This document shows positions 1-7,125 of a stretch of 64,000 nucleotides of DNA, piece after piece. The stretch spans positions 1 to 64,000 of the forward strand of contig JAFTGA010000014.1 of assembly GCA_017458145.1 (NCBI GenBank), given 5' to 3'. The position numbers were made by a program, and so were the translations under genes. The notes under the pieces are model-generated. The model was given only the letters and a program-made list of their open reading frames with translations, searched no databases and was not told the origin of the DNA. Within the stretch, counting starts at the first letter, position 1, and every line of letters starts with the position of its first letter. The stretch is from Bacteroidales bacterium (GTDB taxonomy: Bacteria > Bacteroidota > Bacteroidia > Bacteroidales > UBA932).

Positions 1-1845
1 ATCCGTGGAGTCTCCGCGCGACGGACGGCCGGGCGCGTCGGCCCGCTTGGGATACGTGCCGATGTAGCAGACCCGCGTCCCGCTCCACAGCGACGCGAAG
101 ACACGGCCGCGCGCTTTGGGGAAACTGCCGACGTCCAGCAGGCCGGTGTGGAAGCCGCGGGACGGCCATCGGTTGGACTCGCCGAGGTAGTCCGTGCCGG
201 TCCAGATGAACATCCCGGAGATGAAGTCGTTGTCGCGCACGGCTGTCCAGGCGGCGTAGTTGCCGCTGTTCTCGGAGCCGTAGATGATGCGCTCGGGATA
301 GGTGGCATGGTCCAGCGCATAGCGGCTCTCCGTGTAGTTGTAGCCCACCACGTCCACCGCCTGCGGGTAGGCGGTCTGGTTGGACATCGCCACGCCGGCG
401 AGGGCGCCGGTCACGGGCCTGGAATTGTCCACCGAACGGACCGCCGCGGCGAGGCGCTGTGCGATCTCCCCGATGCGTTCCGCCCGCGGGGCGTCCGGGT
501 TGTAGCCGCCGTAGGCGGGCTGGGAGAAGTCGTTGTTGCCCCCGTCCAGGATCGGATGGGAGTAGGGATCGTTGGGGTAATCTACTTCGTTGCCGATGCT
601 CCAGAGGATGATGCTGGGGTGGTTGCGGTCGCGCCGGACCATATCCCGCACGTCGGTTTCGCCCCATTCGGCGAAGAAGTCAAAGGAGCCGTCCAGGGCG
701 GGTGTGCCGACATTCCAGCCCTCCACCCACTTGCGCTTGGGGAACTCCCACTCGTCGAAGGCCTCGTCCATCACCAGCAGGCCCAGCCGGTCGCAGATGT
801 CGTAGAAGACCGGGGCCTGCGGATTGTGCGAAGTACGGATGGCGTTGACGCCGATGCCCTGGAGGGCCTTCAGGCGCCGCTCCCAGACTTCCTCGGGGAC
901 GGCTGCGCCCAGCACGCCGGCATCGTGGTGCAGGCACACGCCCTTGAGTTTGCGGGTGCGTTCGTTGAGGGCGAAGCCGCGGTTGGCGTCGAAGGCGATC
1001 TCGCGCAGCCCCACGGTGGTCTGCATGCGGTCGAGCACGGTCTTTCCTTCGACGATCTCCGCCTCCAGCGTGTAGAGGTAGGGATCGTCCAGGTCCCAGC
1101 GGTGCGGCCGGGCGAGTTTCAGATCGACGGTCTGGCTGGCTGCGGCTTTCGCGGCGGCCCTGGCCACGACGGTGCCGGAGGCGTCTTTCAGCATGAGGCG
1201 GAGCTGCGCCTTGCGCGTTCCCAGCCCTTCAATGGCCGCGTCCACGGCGATGACCGCCTGACGGTCCGTCAAGCTCCGGGCCTGCCAGCCCACGCCCCAC
1301 TGGGCGAAGTGCACGGGCCCGGCGCAGACCAGCCAGACGTCGCGGTAGATGCCGGAACCTGTATAGAAGCGCGAGTCCGCGATCCGGCTGTGGTCCACCC
1401 GGACGGCGAGGGTGTTCTGCCCGTCGCGGTTGAGCCAGGGCGTAAGCTCGTACAGGAAGGAGATATAGCCGTTCGGCCGCTCGCCGAGCAGGTGCCCGTT
1501 CAGCCAGACGCGGCTGCGGTTATACACGCCCTCGAAATAGAGATAGGCCAGTTCGGAGCGGATTTCCCGGCCGTCGAAGGTCTTCCGGTACCAGCCGATG
1601 CCGGCGGGCAGGTAGCCTGTTCCGCTGGCGTTGGCGGGCGAAAGGACACCCTTCACGGACCAGTCGTGCGGCAGGCTGACGCGCTGCCAGGCACTGTCGT
1701 CAAATGCTGCTTCGATGGCTTCCGGGGTGTCTCCGAGATGGAAGCGCCAGCCGTCATTGAAGCGGTCCGCGTCGCCGAAAGAGACCTGGGCGGAGGCGCA
1801 GACGCAGGTCAGCGCTGTCGCGAGAAGGAGGAAGATACGTTTCAT
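1..1845 (-). CDS. Glycoside hydrolase family 2 enzyme (beta-galactosidase/beta-glucuronidase-like), 3' end outside the window
   Basis: The frame is open for 615 codons from ATG at 1845 to base 1, so the C-terminus is missing. A signal peptide (MKRIFLLLATALTCVCASAQ) predicts export to the periplasm or surface. The order fits GH2: an N-terminal jelly-roll sugar-binding domain (about residues 25-200, with LPHDW and YRKTF), an immunoglobulin-like domain, then a TIM barrel beginning near GVCLHHD. The probable acid/base is Glu420 in SIGNEV; the probable nucleophile is Glu525 in YGSENSG. GH2 enzymes release beta-linked galactose, glucuronate or mannose; the substrate cannot be read here. It follows the GH43 gene by 12 bases and is probably the last visible gene of that transcript. 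Family confidence is high, specificity low. Confidence 0.9.
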   Translation of the reverse strand, partial: MKRIFLLLATALTCVCASAQVSFGDADRFNDGWRFHLGDTPEAIEAAFDDSAWQRVSLPHDWSVKGVLSPANASGTGYLPAGIGWYRKTFDGREIRSELAYLYFEGVYNRSRVWLNGHLLGERPNGYISFLYELTPWLNRDGQNTLAVRVDHSRIADSRFYTGSGIYRDVWLVCAGPVHFAQWGVGWQARSLTDRQAVIAVDAAIEGLGTRKAQLRLMLKDASGTVVARAAAKAAASQTVDLKLARPHRWDLDDPYLYTLEAEIVEGKTVLDRMQTTVGLREIAFDANRGFALNERTRKLKGVCLHHDAGVLGAAVPEEVWERRLKALQGIGVNAIRTSHNPQAPVFYDICDRLGLLVMDEAFDEWEFPKRKWVEGWNVGTPALDGSFDFFAEWGETDVRDMVRRDRNHPSIILWSIGNEVDYPNDPYSHPILDGGNNDFSQPAYGGYNPDAPRAERIGEIAQRLAAAVRSVDNSRPVTGALAGVAMSNQTAYPQAVDVVGYNYTESRYALDHATYPERIIYGSENSGNYAAWTAVRDNDFISGMFIWTGTDYLGESNRWPSRGFHTGLLDVGSFPKARGRVFASLWSGTRVCYIGTYPKRADAPGRPSRGDSTD

Positions 1846-1857
1846 ACTGGATGAGGA

Positions 1858-2895
1858 TTATTTCAGGACCGGCCAGCCGTCCGGCGACCAGGCGAGTTTT
1901 TTGACAAGCAGTTTGGAGCGGTAGTCCGCTTCTGAATCGTAGCCGTGCAGGAACATATAGTCCTGCCCGCCGAAGGTCACGACGGCGCAGTGCCCCATGC
2001 CGGCGTAGCGCGCGTCGCCCTGGGCGACCACAGTGCCGCCGCCCTGCATCAGGGGCGTGCCGTCGCGGTCGATGTACGGCCCCGTGACCTTGTCGGAGCG
2101 GCCCACGACCACCTTGTAGGTGCTGTTCTTGCCGCGGCAGCAGAGGTCGTACGAGACGAAGAGATAGTAGCAGCCGCCGTGGCGGAAGAGGAAGGGGGCC
2201 TCCACGGCGCCGTTGCCGGCGTCGAAATCGGATCCGCGCGGGTCCAGCTGGAGCCCGTCGGCTCCGCCGGCGATCACCGGGGCCGTCCCCTCCGGACGGC
2301 GGCAGAGCGGATACCATTCCTGCGGTTCGGCCATCCGGGTGAAGGTGGCATCCAGCCTGAACATCTTGATGCCGCGCCAGAAGGAGCCGAAGCACAGCCA
2401 GCCGGTCCCTTCTTCATCCACGATCACGTTGGCGTCGATGGCGTTCCATTCGTCGCGCCCCGGGACGGACTCGACGATCATCCCCCGGTCCTCCCACTTG
2501 AAGTCGGGCGAGGCCGGGTTGAGCGTCTTGTTGGTCGCCACGCCGATGGCGGAGATGTTCTTGCCGAAATGCGAGTAGGAGTAATAGAGGTACCAGATGC
2601 CGTCGATATACTGGATGTCGGGCGCCCAGGGCATCCCCCGGAAGCCCTTGTCCCGGGCCCACTGCGGAGTGTCGGGCAGGACGCGCTCCTCGAAGCGCCA
2701 GTGCGCCAGGTCCTCCGAGGACATGACGCCGAGGCCGGTGGTGAAGACATAATAGCGGCCGTCGCACCAGGCGGCCACGGGATCGTGCGCGTCGGGGTCC
2801 GTGACGACGGTACCCACGGCCGGGCCGCGCCGCTGGGCGGAAAGGGAGAGCGTGGCCAGCAGGGCCAGGACAGACAGTACGTATTTTCGGATCAT
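1858..2895 (-). CDS. GH43 family arabinan endo-1,5-alpha-L-arabinosidase-like enzyme
   Basis: A 345-residue protein with a signal peptide ending near LSLSAQ, so it is exported. The five-bladed propeller pattern of GH43 is visible: HDPVAAWCDGRYYVF carries the expected first catalytic Asp, WAPDIQYIDGIWYLYYSYS the pKa-modulating Asp region, and VEAPFLFRHGGCYYLFVS the general acid Glu. NAIDANVIVDEEG and WLCFGSFWRGIKMF resemble GH43 arabinanases (subfamilies 4/5), which cut alpha-1,5-arabinan internally. It lies 18 bases after the amidase gene and 12 before the GH2 gene. An arabinanase next to a rhamnosidase locus suits pectin side-chain breakdown. Subfamily and endo mode are inferred from motif likeness only. 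Confidence 0.88.
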   Translation of the reverse strand: MIRKYVLSVLALLATLSLSAQRRGPAVGTVVTDPDAHDPVAAWCDGRYYVFTTGLGVMSSEDLAHWRFEERVLPDTPQWARDKGFRGMPWAPDIQYIDGIWYLYYSYSHFGKNISAIGVATNKTLNPASPDFKWEDRGMIVESVPGRDEWNAIDANVIVDEEGTGWLCFGSFWRGIKMFRLDATFTRMAEPQEWYPLCRRPEGTAPVIAGGADGLQLDPRGSDFDAGNGAVEAPFLFRHGGCYYLFVSYDLCCRGKNSTYKVVVGRSDKVTGPYIDRDGTPLMQGGGTVVAQGDARYAGMGHCAVVTFGGQDYMFLHGYDSEADYRSKLLVKKLAWSPDGWPVLK

Positions 2896-2913
2896 AGGAT
2901 GTTGGGGGAAATG

Positions 2914-3729
2914 CTATCGGATTTCAAAGTCGTCGGCATCCTGCAGGACGGGGAATTTCCGGTGGTAGGAGACGAGGTGCCCGAGGTCGATCTCGCCGCA
3001 GAGGACGCATTCCTTGCCGTCTTCGGCCTGGGCGAGCGTCTCGCCGTAGGGACCGATCAGGGCCGTGCCGCCGTTGTACTTGCAGGCGGGATCTTCTCCC
3101 ACACGGTTGACCGCGGCCACGTAGCAGGCGTTCTCGATGGCGCGGGCGCGGGCGAGCGTGTCCCAGGCGTAGCGGCGCACGTCGGGCCAGCTGGCCACGA
3201 GCAGGATGGCGTCGTAGTCATCGCGGCTGCGGAGCCACACCGGGAAGCGCAGGTCGTAGCAGACGGCCAGCAGGAAGCGGACGCCCAGGTACTCGATGAC
3301 TACGCGTTCCGTCCCGGCGCGGAAGCGCTCGCCCTCGCCGCCATAGCCGAACAGGTGCCGCTTGTCGTACTGGACGTAGCTGCCGTCCGGGCGGACGAAG
3401 TAGAAACGGTTGACGCAGGCGGTCCGGGATTCCGGCGCTTCGGCCGGGATGACGGAAAGGTCTTTCCGGCCATGACCCGGAACCTCCAGCGCAATGCTGC
3501 CGGCCACGGCGGCGTGCAGCTGCGCCGCCTTGCGCTGCATCCACGCGAGGCCCGCAGACGGTTCGTGCTCGACCGTGGCGCCGGGGAGGGTGGCGAATCC
3601 GGTGGTGAACATCTCCGGGAGGACGTAAAGGTCTGCCTGCGGCGCATCGGCGAGCAGCTTGTCGAGATGCGCGCAATTCGCCTGCGGGTCGCCCCAGACG
3701 ATATCGGTTTGGATCAGGTTGATTTTCAT
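2914..3729 (-). CDS. Carbon-nitrogen hydrolase, omega-amidase (YafV/Nit2-like), with an in-frame repeat insertion
   Basis: A 271-residue cytoplasmic nitrilase-superfamily protein. The catalytic triad is visible: Glu39 (VLPEMF), Lys123 (YDKRH) and Cys157 (AVCYDLRFP). Family members of this type deaminate alpha-ketoglutaramate or ketosuccinamate, a metabolite-repair role. The start at 3729 (MKINLIQTDI) is preferred over an upstream in-frame ATG because the family begins with this strand. Residues about 83-105 (PGHGRKDLSVIPAEAPESR region) interrupt the normally short loop between the core strand GSIAL and NRFYFV. That stretch is encoded by a palindromic repeat described separately. The three catalytic residues are intact, so the protein is probably active. 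Its link to the sugar genes around it is unclear. Confidence 0.9.
   Translation of the reverse strand: MKINLIQTDIVWGDPQANCAHLDKLLADAPQADLYVLPEMFTTGFATLPGATVEHEPSAGLAWMQRKAAQLHAAVAGSIALEVPGHGRKDLSVIPAEAPESRTACVNRFYFVRPDGSYVQYDKRHLFGYGGEGERFRAGTERVVIEYLGVRFLLAVCYDLRFPVWLRSRDDYDAILLVASWPDVRRYAWDTLARARAIENACYVAAVNRVGEDPACKYNGGTALIGPYGETLAQAEDGKECVLCGEIDLGHLVSYHRKFPVLQDADDFEIR
3427..3480. repeat. Palindromic repeat copy inside the amidase coding sequence
   Basis: GGATTCCGG and CCGGGATGACGG flank a short GC-rich loop here and match the ends of the intergenic element at 3780-3804. It is followed by a perfect stem CGGAAAG / CTTTCCG (3453-3459 / 3462-3468). The insert keeps the frame and adds roughly 15-20 residues to a surface loop of the amidase. 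Confidence 0.6.
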
Positions 3730-3734
3730 AGGGG

Positions 3735-3742
3735 CAAATATA
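3735..3742 (-). promoter_or_regulatory. Possible -7 box for the amidase-GH43-GH2 transcript
   Basis: The minus strand reads TATATTTG, matching the Bacteroidota -7 consensus TAnnTTTG, just upstream of the amidase ATG. No TTG at the proper -33 distance was found, and a start here would leave almost no leader, so the call is weak. Confidence 0.3.
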
Positions 3743-3769
3743 AAAAAAATCCCTGCCAAACGACAGGGA
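3742..3769 (-). terminator. Intrinsic terminator downstream of exuT
   Basis: On the minus strand a TCCCTG...CAGGGA stem with an eight-base loop is followed by a run of eight T. It lies after the exuT stop codon and ends the kdgK-eda-exuT transcript before the amidase gene. Confidence 0.7.
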
Positions 3770-3779
3770 ATTTTCAGGA

Positions 3780-3804
3780 GATTCCGGGTCAGGCCCGGAA
3801 TGAC
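3780..3804. repeat. Dispersed CCGGG palindromic repeat, intergenic copy
   Basis: ATTCCGGG-TCAGG-CCCGGAAT followed by GAC. The inverted arms enclose a five-base centre. Near-identical copies lie at 35582-35606, 56817-56841, 60563-60586 and 62513-62537; a diverged pair lies at 7071-7115. Confidence 0.8.
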
Positions 3805-3811
3805 GAAGAGA

Positions 3812-5266
3812 TTAGATCTCGATGGGCTTGTACTTCGGCACGAGGCCCTTCATGATGCTCCAGGCGATGAGGTAGGCCACACCGCAGAAGCAGAACATGA
3901 TGAAGTAGCCGGCCGGCTTGCCTTCGAATCCGAGGAACTGGAAGGCGGAGCCCATTTCCTCGGCGTGCGTGAACAGGTTGCCCGCCACCTTCTGGATGAT
4001 CATGGAGCCGACGCCGCCCGCCATGGCACCGATACCGGTGATCGTGGCGATGGTGCTCTTCGGGAACATGTCACCGATGGTGGAGAACAGGTTGGCGCTC
4101 CAGGCCTGGTGGCCCGCTCCGGCGAGACCGATCAGGATGGCCGGCCACCAGGGCGAGTTGAAGTGGATGCCCAGGGGCTGCGCGAAAAGCGCGGCGATCG
4201 GGAAGAACGCGAAGATGAGCATCGCGAGCATACGGCCTGCATACGGGTTCATGCCCTTCTTTTCCACGAAGATCTTCGGGAGGTAGCCGCCGCCGATGGA
4301 GATGATGGTCACGATGGCGTAGAGCGTGAAAATCAGGCCCTGGCCCAGACCGGAAGTGGCAGGGGCGTTGAACTGGTTGCTGAAATAGGAAGGAGCCCAG
4401 AACAGGAAGAACCACCACACGCCGTCCGTGAAGAACTTGCCGGTGATGAAGGCCCAGGTCTGCTTGTACTTGAAGCACTGCAGCATCGGGATGGACTTCT
4501 GCTCGGCGAGGGCGGCCTTCTCGGCAGCCTCGGCGGCATCGTCCTGATGGATGTATTCGAGCTCGGCCTCGTTCACGTGCTTGCTCGCTTCGGGCTTCTC
4601 ATACATGAATGCCCAGAAGAACATCCAGATGAAGCCCAGGCCGCCGATGATGATGAAGGCCCACTCCCAGCCGAACTTGCTGGCAAGCGGCGGGATCACG
4701 AGCGGAGCGGCGAGCGCGCCGACGGAGGCGCCGGCGTTGAAGATGGAGGTCGCGAAGGCGCGGTCCTTCTTCGGGAAGTACTCAGCCGTGACCTTGATGG
4801 CGGCCGGGAAGTTGCCGGCCTCACCGAGGGCGAGGATGCCGCGGCAGAGCAGGAACAGGTAGACTCCGGTGGTGGAGATGGCAAGGGCTGCCTGGGTGCC
4901 GGCCTGGACGGCCTTCATCGCGGCGATGCTCTCAAGTCCGACGATATGGGCGGTTGCCCAGCCGGTGGCGGCGTGGAGGCAGGCGCCGGCGGACCAGACT
5001 CCGATGGCGATCAGATAACCCTTCTTGGTGCCCATCCAGTCCACGAACTTGCCCGCGAACAGGCAGCAGATCGCATAGAAGATGGAGAAGAAGGCGGTGA
5101 TGGTGCCATAGTTGGCGTCCGTCCAGTGGAACTCCGGCTTGATGAATTCCTCATAGGTGAGGGACAGGACCTGGCGGTCGAGGTAGTTGACCGTCGTCGC
5201 CACGAAGAGCAGCGAACAGAGCCACCAGCGCCAGTTGGTCATTAGTTTTTGTTGTGTGCTTGCCAT
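3812..5266 (-). CDS. exuT: MFS hexuronate transporter (ExuT type)
   Basis: A 484-residue inner-membrane protein of the major facilitator superfamily (anion:cation symporter, ACS family) with about twelve hydrophobic segments. The N-terminal NYLDRQVLSL motif is characteristic of hexuronate and glucarate transporters, and GKFVDWMGTKKGY matches the loop 2-3 signature. It probably imports galacturonate or glucuronate by proton symport. It starts one base after the stop of eda and is the last gene of kdgK-eda-exuT, an arrangement that supports the substrate call. Galacturonate versus glucuronate cannot be told from the sequence. Confidence 0.9.
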   Translation of the reverse strand: MASTQQKLMTNWRWWLCSLLFVATTVNYLDRQVLSLTYEEFIKPEFHWTDANYGTITAFFSIFYAICCLFAGKFVDWMGTKKGYLIAIGVWSAGACLHAATGWATAHIVGLESIAAMKAVQAGTQAALAISTTGVYLFLLCRGILALGEAGNFPAAIKVTAEYFPKKDRAFATSIFNAGASVGALAAPLVIPPLASKFGWEWAFIIIGGLGFIWMFFWAFMYEKPEASKHVNEAELEYIHQDDAAEAAEKAALAEQKSIPMLQCFKYKQTWAFITGKFFTDGVWWFFLFWAPSYFSNQFNAPATSGLGQGLIFTLYAIVTIISIGGGYLPKIFVEKKGMNPYAGRMLAMLIFAFFPIAALFAQPLGIHFNSPWWPAILIGLAGAGHQAWSANLFSTIGDMFPKSTIATITGIGAMAGGVGSMIIQKVAGNLFTHAEEMGSAFQFLGFEGKPAGYFIMFCFCGVAYLIAWSIMKGLVPKYKPIEI

Positions 5267-5267
5267 A

Positions 5268-5933
5268 TTATCTTACTTCTTTGATGATTTGCAGTGCATT
5301 CTTGCAGAGTTCGGTGATCTTGGACCACTCGCGGGCGGCGATCACGTCTTTCGGGAAGAGGTTGGAACCCATGCCGACGCAGGTCACGCCGGCCTTGAAC
5401 CAGGCCTCGAGGTTGGCTTTCTCGGGCTTCACGCCGCCGGTGACCATCAGCTGGCTCCACGGCATCGGGGCGCGCACTCCCTTGACAAAGCCGGGGCCGA
5501 GCACGTCGCCGGGGAAGACCTTGCAGATGTCGCAGCCGGCCGCCTGGGCGGTGCCGACCTCCGTTGCGGTGGCGCAACCGGGGCAGTAGGGGATGAGGCG
5601 CCGGTTGCAGACCGGGGCGATCTCGGGGTTGTACATCGGGCCGACGACGAAATTGGCGCCGAGCTGGATGTAGAGCGCTGCGGTGGGGGCGTCAACGACG
5701 GTGCCGATACCCATGATCATGCCCGGGAGTTCCTTGTTCGCGAATTTGACCAGCTCGCCGAACACTTCCTGGGCGAAGTCGCCGCGGTTGGCGAATTCGA
5801 AGGCGCGCACGCCGCCCTCATAGCAGGCCTTGACGACCTGCTTGGCGGTCTCGATGTCGCCGTGGTAGAACACCGGCACCATGCCGGTCTCCTTCATGGC
5901 CTGGATGACCTGGAGTTTATTGTACTTTGCCAT
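5268..5933 (-). CDS. eda: KDPG/KHG aldolase
   Basis: A 221-residue class I aldolase of the KDPG family that splits 2-keto-3-deoxy-6-phosphogluconate to pyruvate and glyceraldehyde 3-phosphate in the cytoplasm. The Schiff-base lysine is Lys138 in [10 protein letters not shown], and the catalytic glutamate is Glu46 in RAFEFANRG. The phosphate-binding segment MVTGGVKPE and the terminal VGMGSNLFP are also present. The length matches the family. It sits six bases after kdgK and one base before exuT, giving the final two steps of the uronate route in one transcript. Confidence 0.95.
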   Translation of the reverse strand: MAKYNKLQVIQAMKETGMVPVFYHGDIETAKQVVKACYEGGVRAFEFANRGDFAQEVFGELVKFANKELPGMIMGIGTVVDAPTAALYIQLGANFVVGPMYNPEIAPVCNRRLIPYCPGCATATEVGTAQAAGCDICKVFPGDVLGPGFVKGVRAPMPWSQLMVTGGVKPEKANLEAWFKAGVTCVGMGSNLFPKDVIAAREWSKITELCKNALQIIKEVR

Positions 5934-5939
5934 AATCGT

Positions 5940-6965
5940 TTATCTCTGAACGCGACCGTTTGCATTGCCGCCGGCGAGGCTGAGGACCTCGGCTTCGCTG
6001 ACAAGGTTGAAGTCGCCGTTAATCGTATGCTTGAGTGCGGATGCCGCGACGGCGAATTCCAGTGCGGAAGCCTGGTCGCCGGGGTATTTGAGCATGCCGT
6101 GGATGAGGCCGCCGGAGAAGGAGTCTCCGCCGCCGACACGGTCGATGATGGGGTTGATCTCGTAGCGCTTGCTCTGGTAGAACTCCTTGCCGTCGTAGAT
6201 CAGGGCCTTCCAGCCGTTGTGGGTGGCGCTGAAACTCTCGCGCAGGGTGCTGACGACGTATTTGAAGCCGAACTGCTCGCGCATCTGGCGGAAGATGCCT
6301 TCGTACCCGGCGGCATCGGTCTTGCCCCCTTCGACATCGGCGTCCGGCTTGAAGCCCAGGCACAGCTCGGCATCCTCCTCGTTTCCGATGCAGACGTCCA
6401 CGTATTTCATGAGCGGCCGCATGATGGAGATGGCCTTCTCGCTGGTCCAGAGTTTCTTGCGGAAGTTGAGGTCCACGGACACGATGACGCCGTGGCGCTT
6501 CGCGGCCTCGCAGGCAAGCCGGGTGAGCTCGGCGGCCTTGTCGGAGATGGCGGGGGAGATGCCGGACCAGTGGAACCAGGCGGCGCCTTCCATGATGGCG
6601 TCGAAGTCAAAGTCGGCAGGGTCGGCCTCGGCGATGGCGGAGTGCGCGCGGTCGTAGATGACCTTGGAAGGGCGCATGGAGGCGCCGGTCTCGGCGTAGT
6701 AGAGTCCGATGCGGTCTCCTCCGCGTGCGATGTAGTCGGTCCGCACGCCGTAACGGCGGAGGGCATTCACGGCAATCTGGCCAATTTCGTGCTTGGGCAG
6801 TTTGCTCACATAGTAGGCTTCATGGCCATAATTGGCGAGGCTGACGGCCACATTGGCCTCCCCGCCTCCGGGGATGATACGGAAGGAATCAGTCTGGATG
6901 AAACGGTCGTTGCCGGAAGGGCTGAGCCGCAGCATGATTTCTCCGAACGTGATAACTTTGGACAT
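5940..6965 (-). CDS. kdgK: 2-dehydro-3-deoxygluconokinase (PfkB family)
   Basis: A 341-residue ribokinase-fold sugar kinase. ITFGEIMLRLSP and PGGGEANVAVSLANYG form the N-terminal substrate site, and DRVGGGDSFSGG near residues 276-286 holds the catalytic base (Asp281) and anion hole. KdgK phosphorylates 2-keto-3-deoxygluconate to KDPG, the substrate of the next gene. It is the first gene of the operon. A TATATTTG box lies about 30 bases upstream. Other PfkB sugar kinases share the fold; the neighbours eda and exuT fix the call. Confidence 0.93.
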   Translation of the reverse strand: MSKVITFGEIMLRLSPSGNDRFIQTDSFRIIPGGGEANVAVSLANYGHEAYYVSKLPKHEIGQIAVNALRRYGVRTDYIARGGDRIGLYYAETGASMRPSKVIYDRAHSAIAEADPADFDFDAIMEGAAWFHWSGISPAISDKAAELTRLACEAAKRHGVIVSVDLNFRKKLWTSEKAISIMRPLMKYVDVCIGNEEDAELCLGFKPDADVEGGKTDAAGYEGIFRQMREQFGFKYVVSTLRESFSATHNGWKALIYDGKEFYQSKRYEINPIIDRVGGGDSFSGGLIHGMLKYPGDQASALEFAVAASALKHTINGDFNLVSEAEVLSLAGGNANGRVQR

Positions 6966-6996
6966 ATTTGAGTGAATTGGTTTTTGTCGTAGCTTA

Positions 6997-7004
6997 CAAA
7001 TATA
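6997..7004 (-). promoter_or_regulatory. Possible -7 box of the kdgK-eda-exuT operon
   Basis: The minus strand reads TATATTTG, about 30 bases before the kdgK start. A TTG at the usual -33 spacing is not evident, so only the -7 half is supported. Confidence 0.4.
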
Positions 7005-7025
7005 ATCATTTTTCGCAACTATCCT

Positions 7026-7062
7026 AAAAAAGAATCCCGCAACCCTTGCGGGCGCGGGATTC
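7026..7062 (-). terminator. Intrinsic terminator of susC-susD
   Basis: On the minus strand GAATCCCGC (from 7062-7054) pairs with GCGGGATTC (7040-7032) and is followed by six T. It lies about 64 bases after the susD stop codon. Confidence 0.8.
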
Positions 7063-7070
7063 TCGGTGCG

Positions 7071-7115
7071 TCGGTTCCGGACTTGACTTGCGTCATTCCG
7101 GACTTGATCCGGAAC
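7071..7115. repeat. Two diverged copies of the dispersed CCGGG repeat
   Basis: Two tandem partial units occur (GGTTCCGGACTTGAC, then GTCATTCCGGACTTGATCC) with A replacing G in the arms. They lie between the susD stop and its terminator. Confidence 0.6.
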
Positions 7116-7125
7116 CTTGTTCCAA

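Noticed and set aside
148..1854. Long plus-strand frame of 568 codons opposite the GH2 gene
   Set aside because: It has no recognisable motifs and a composition typical of an antisense frame (runs of Gly, Val, Ala, His); the minus strand encodes an evident GH2 enzyme.
1945..3855. 636-codon plus-strand frame opposite GH43 and the amidase
   Set aside because: It spans two real minus-strand genes and the gap between them, and has no domain.
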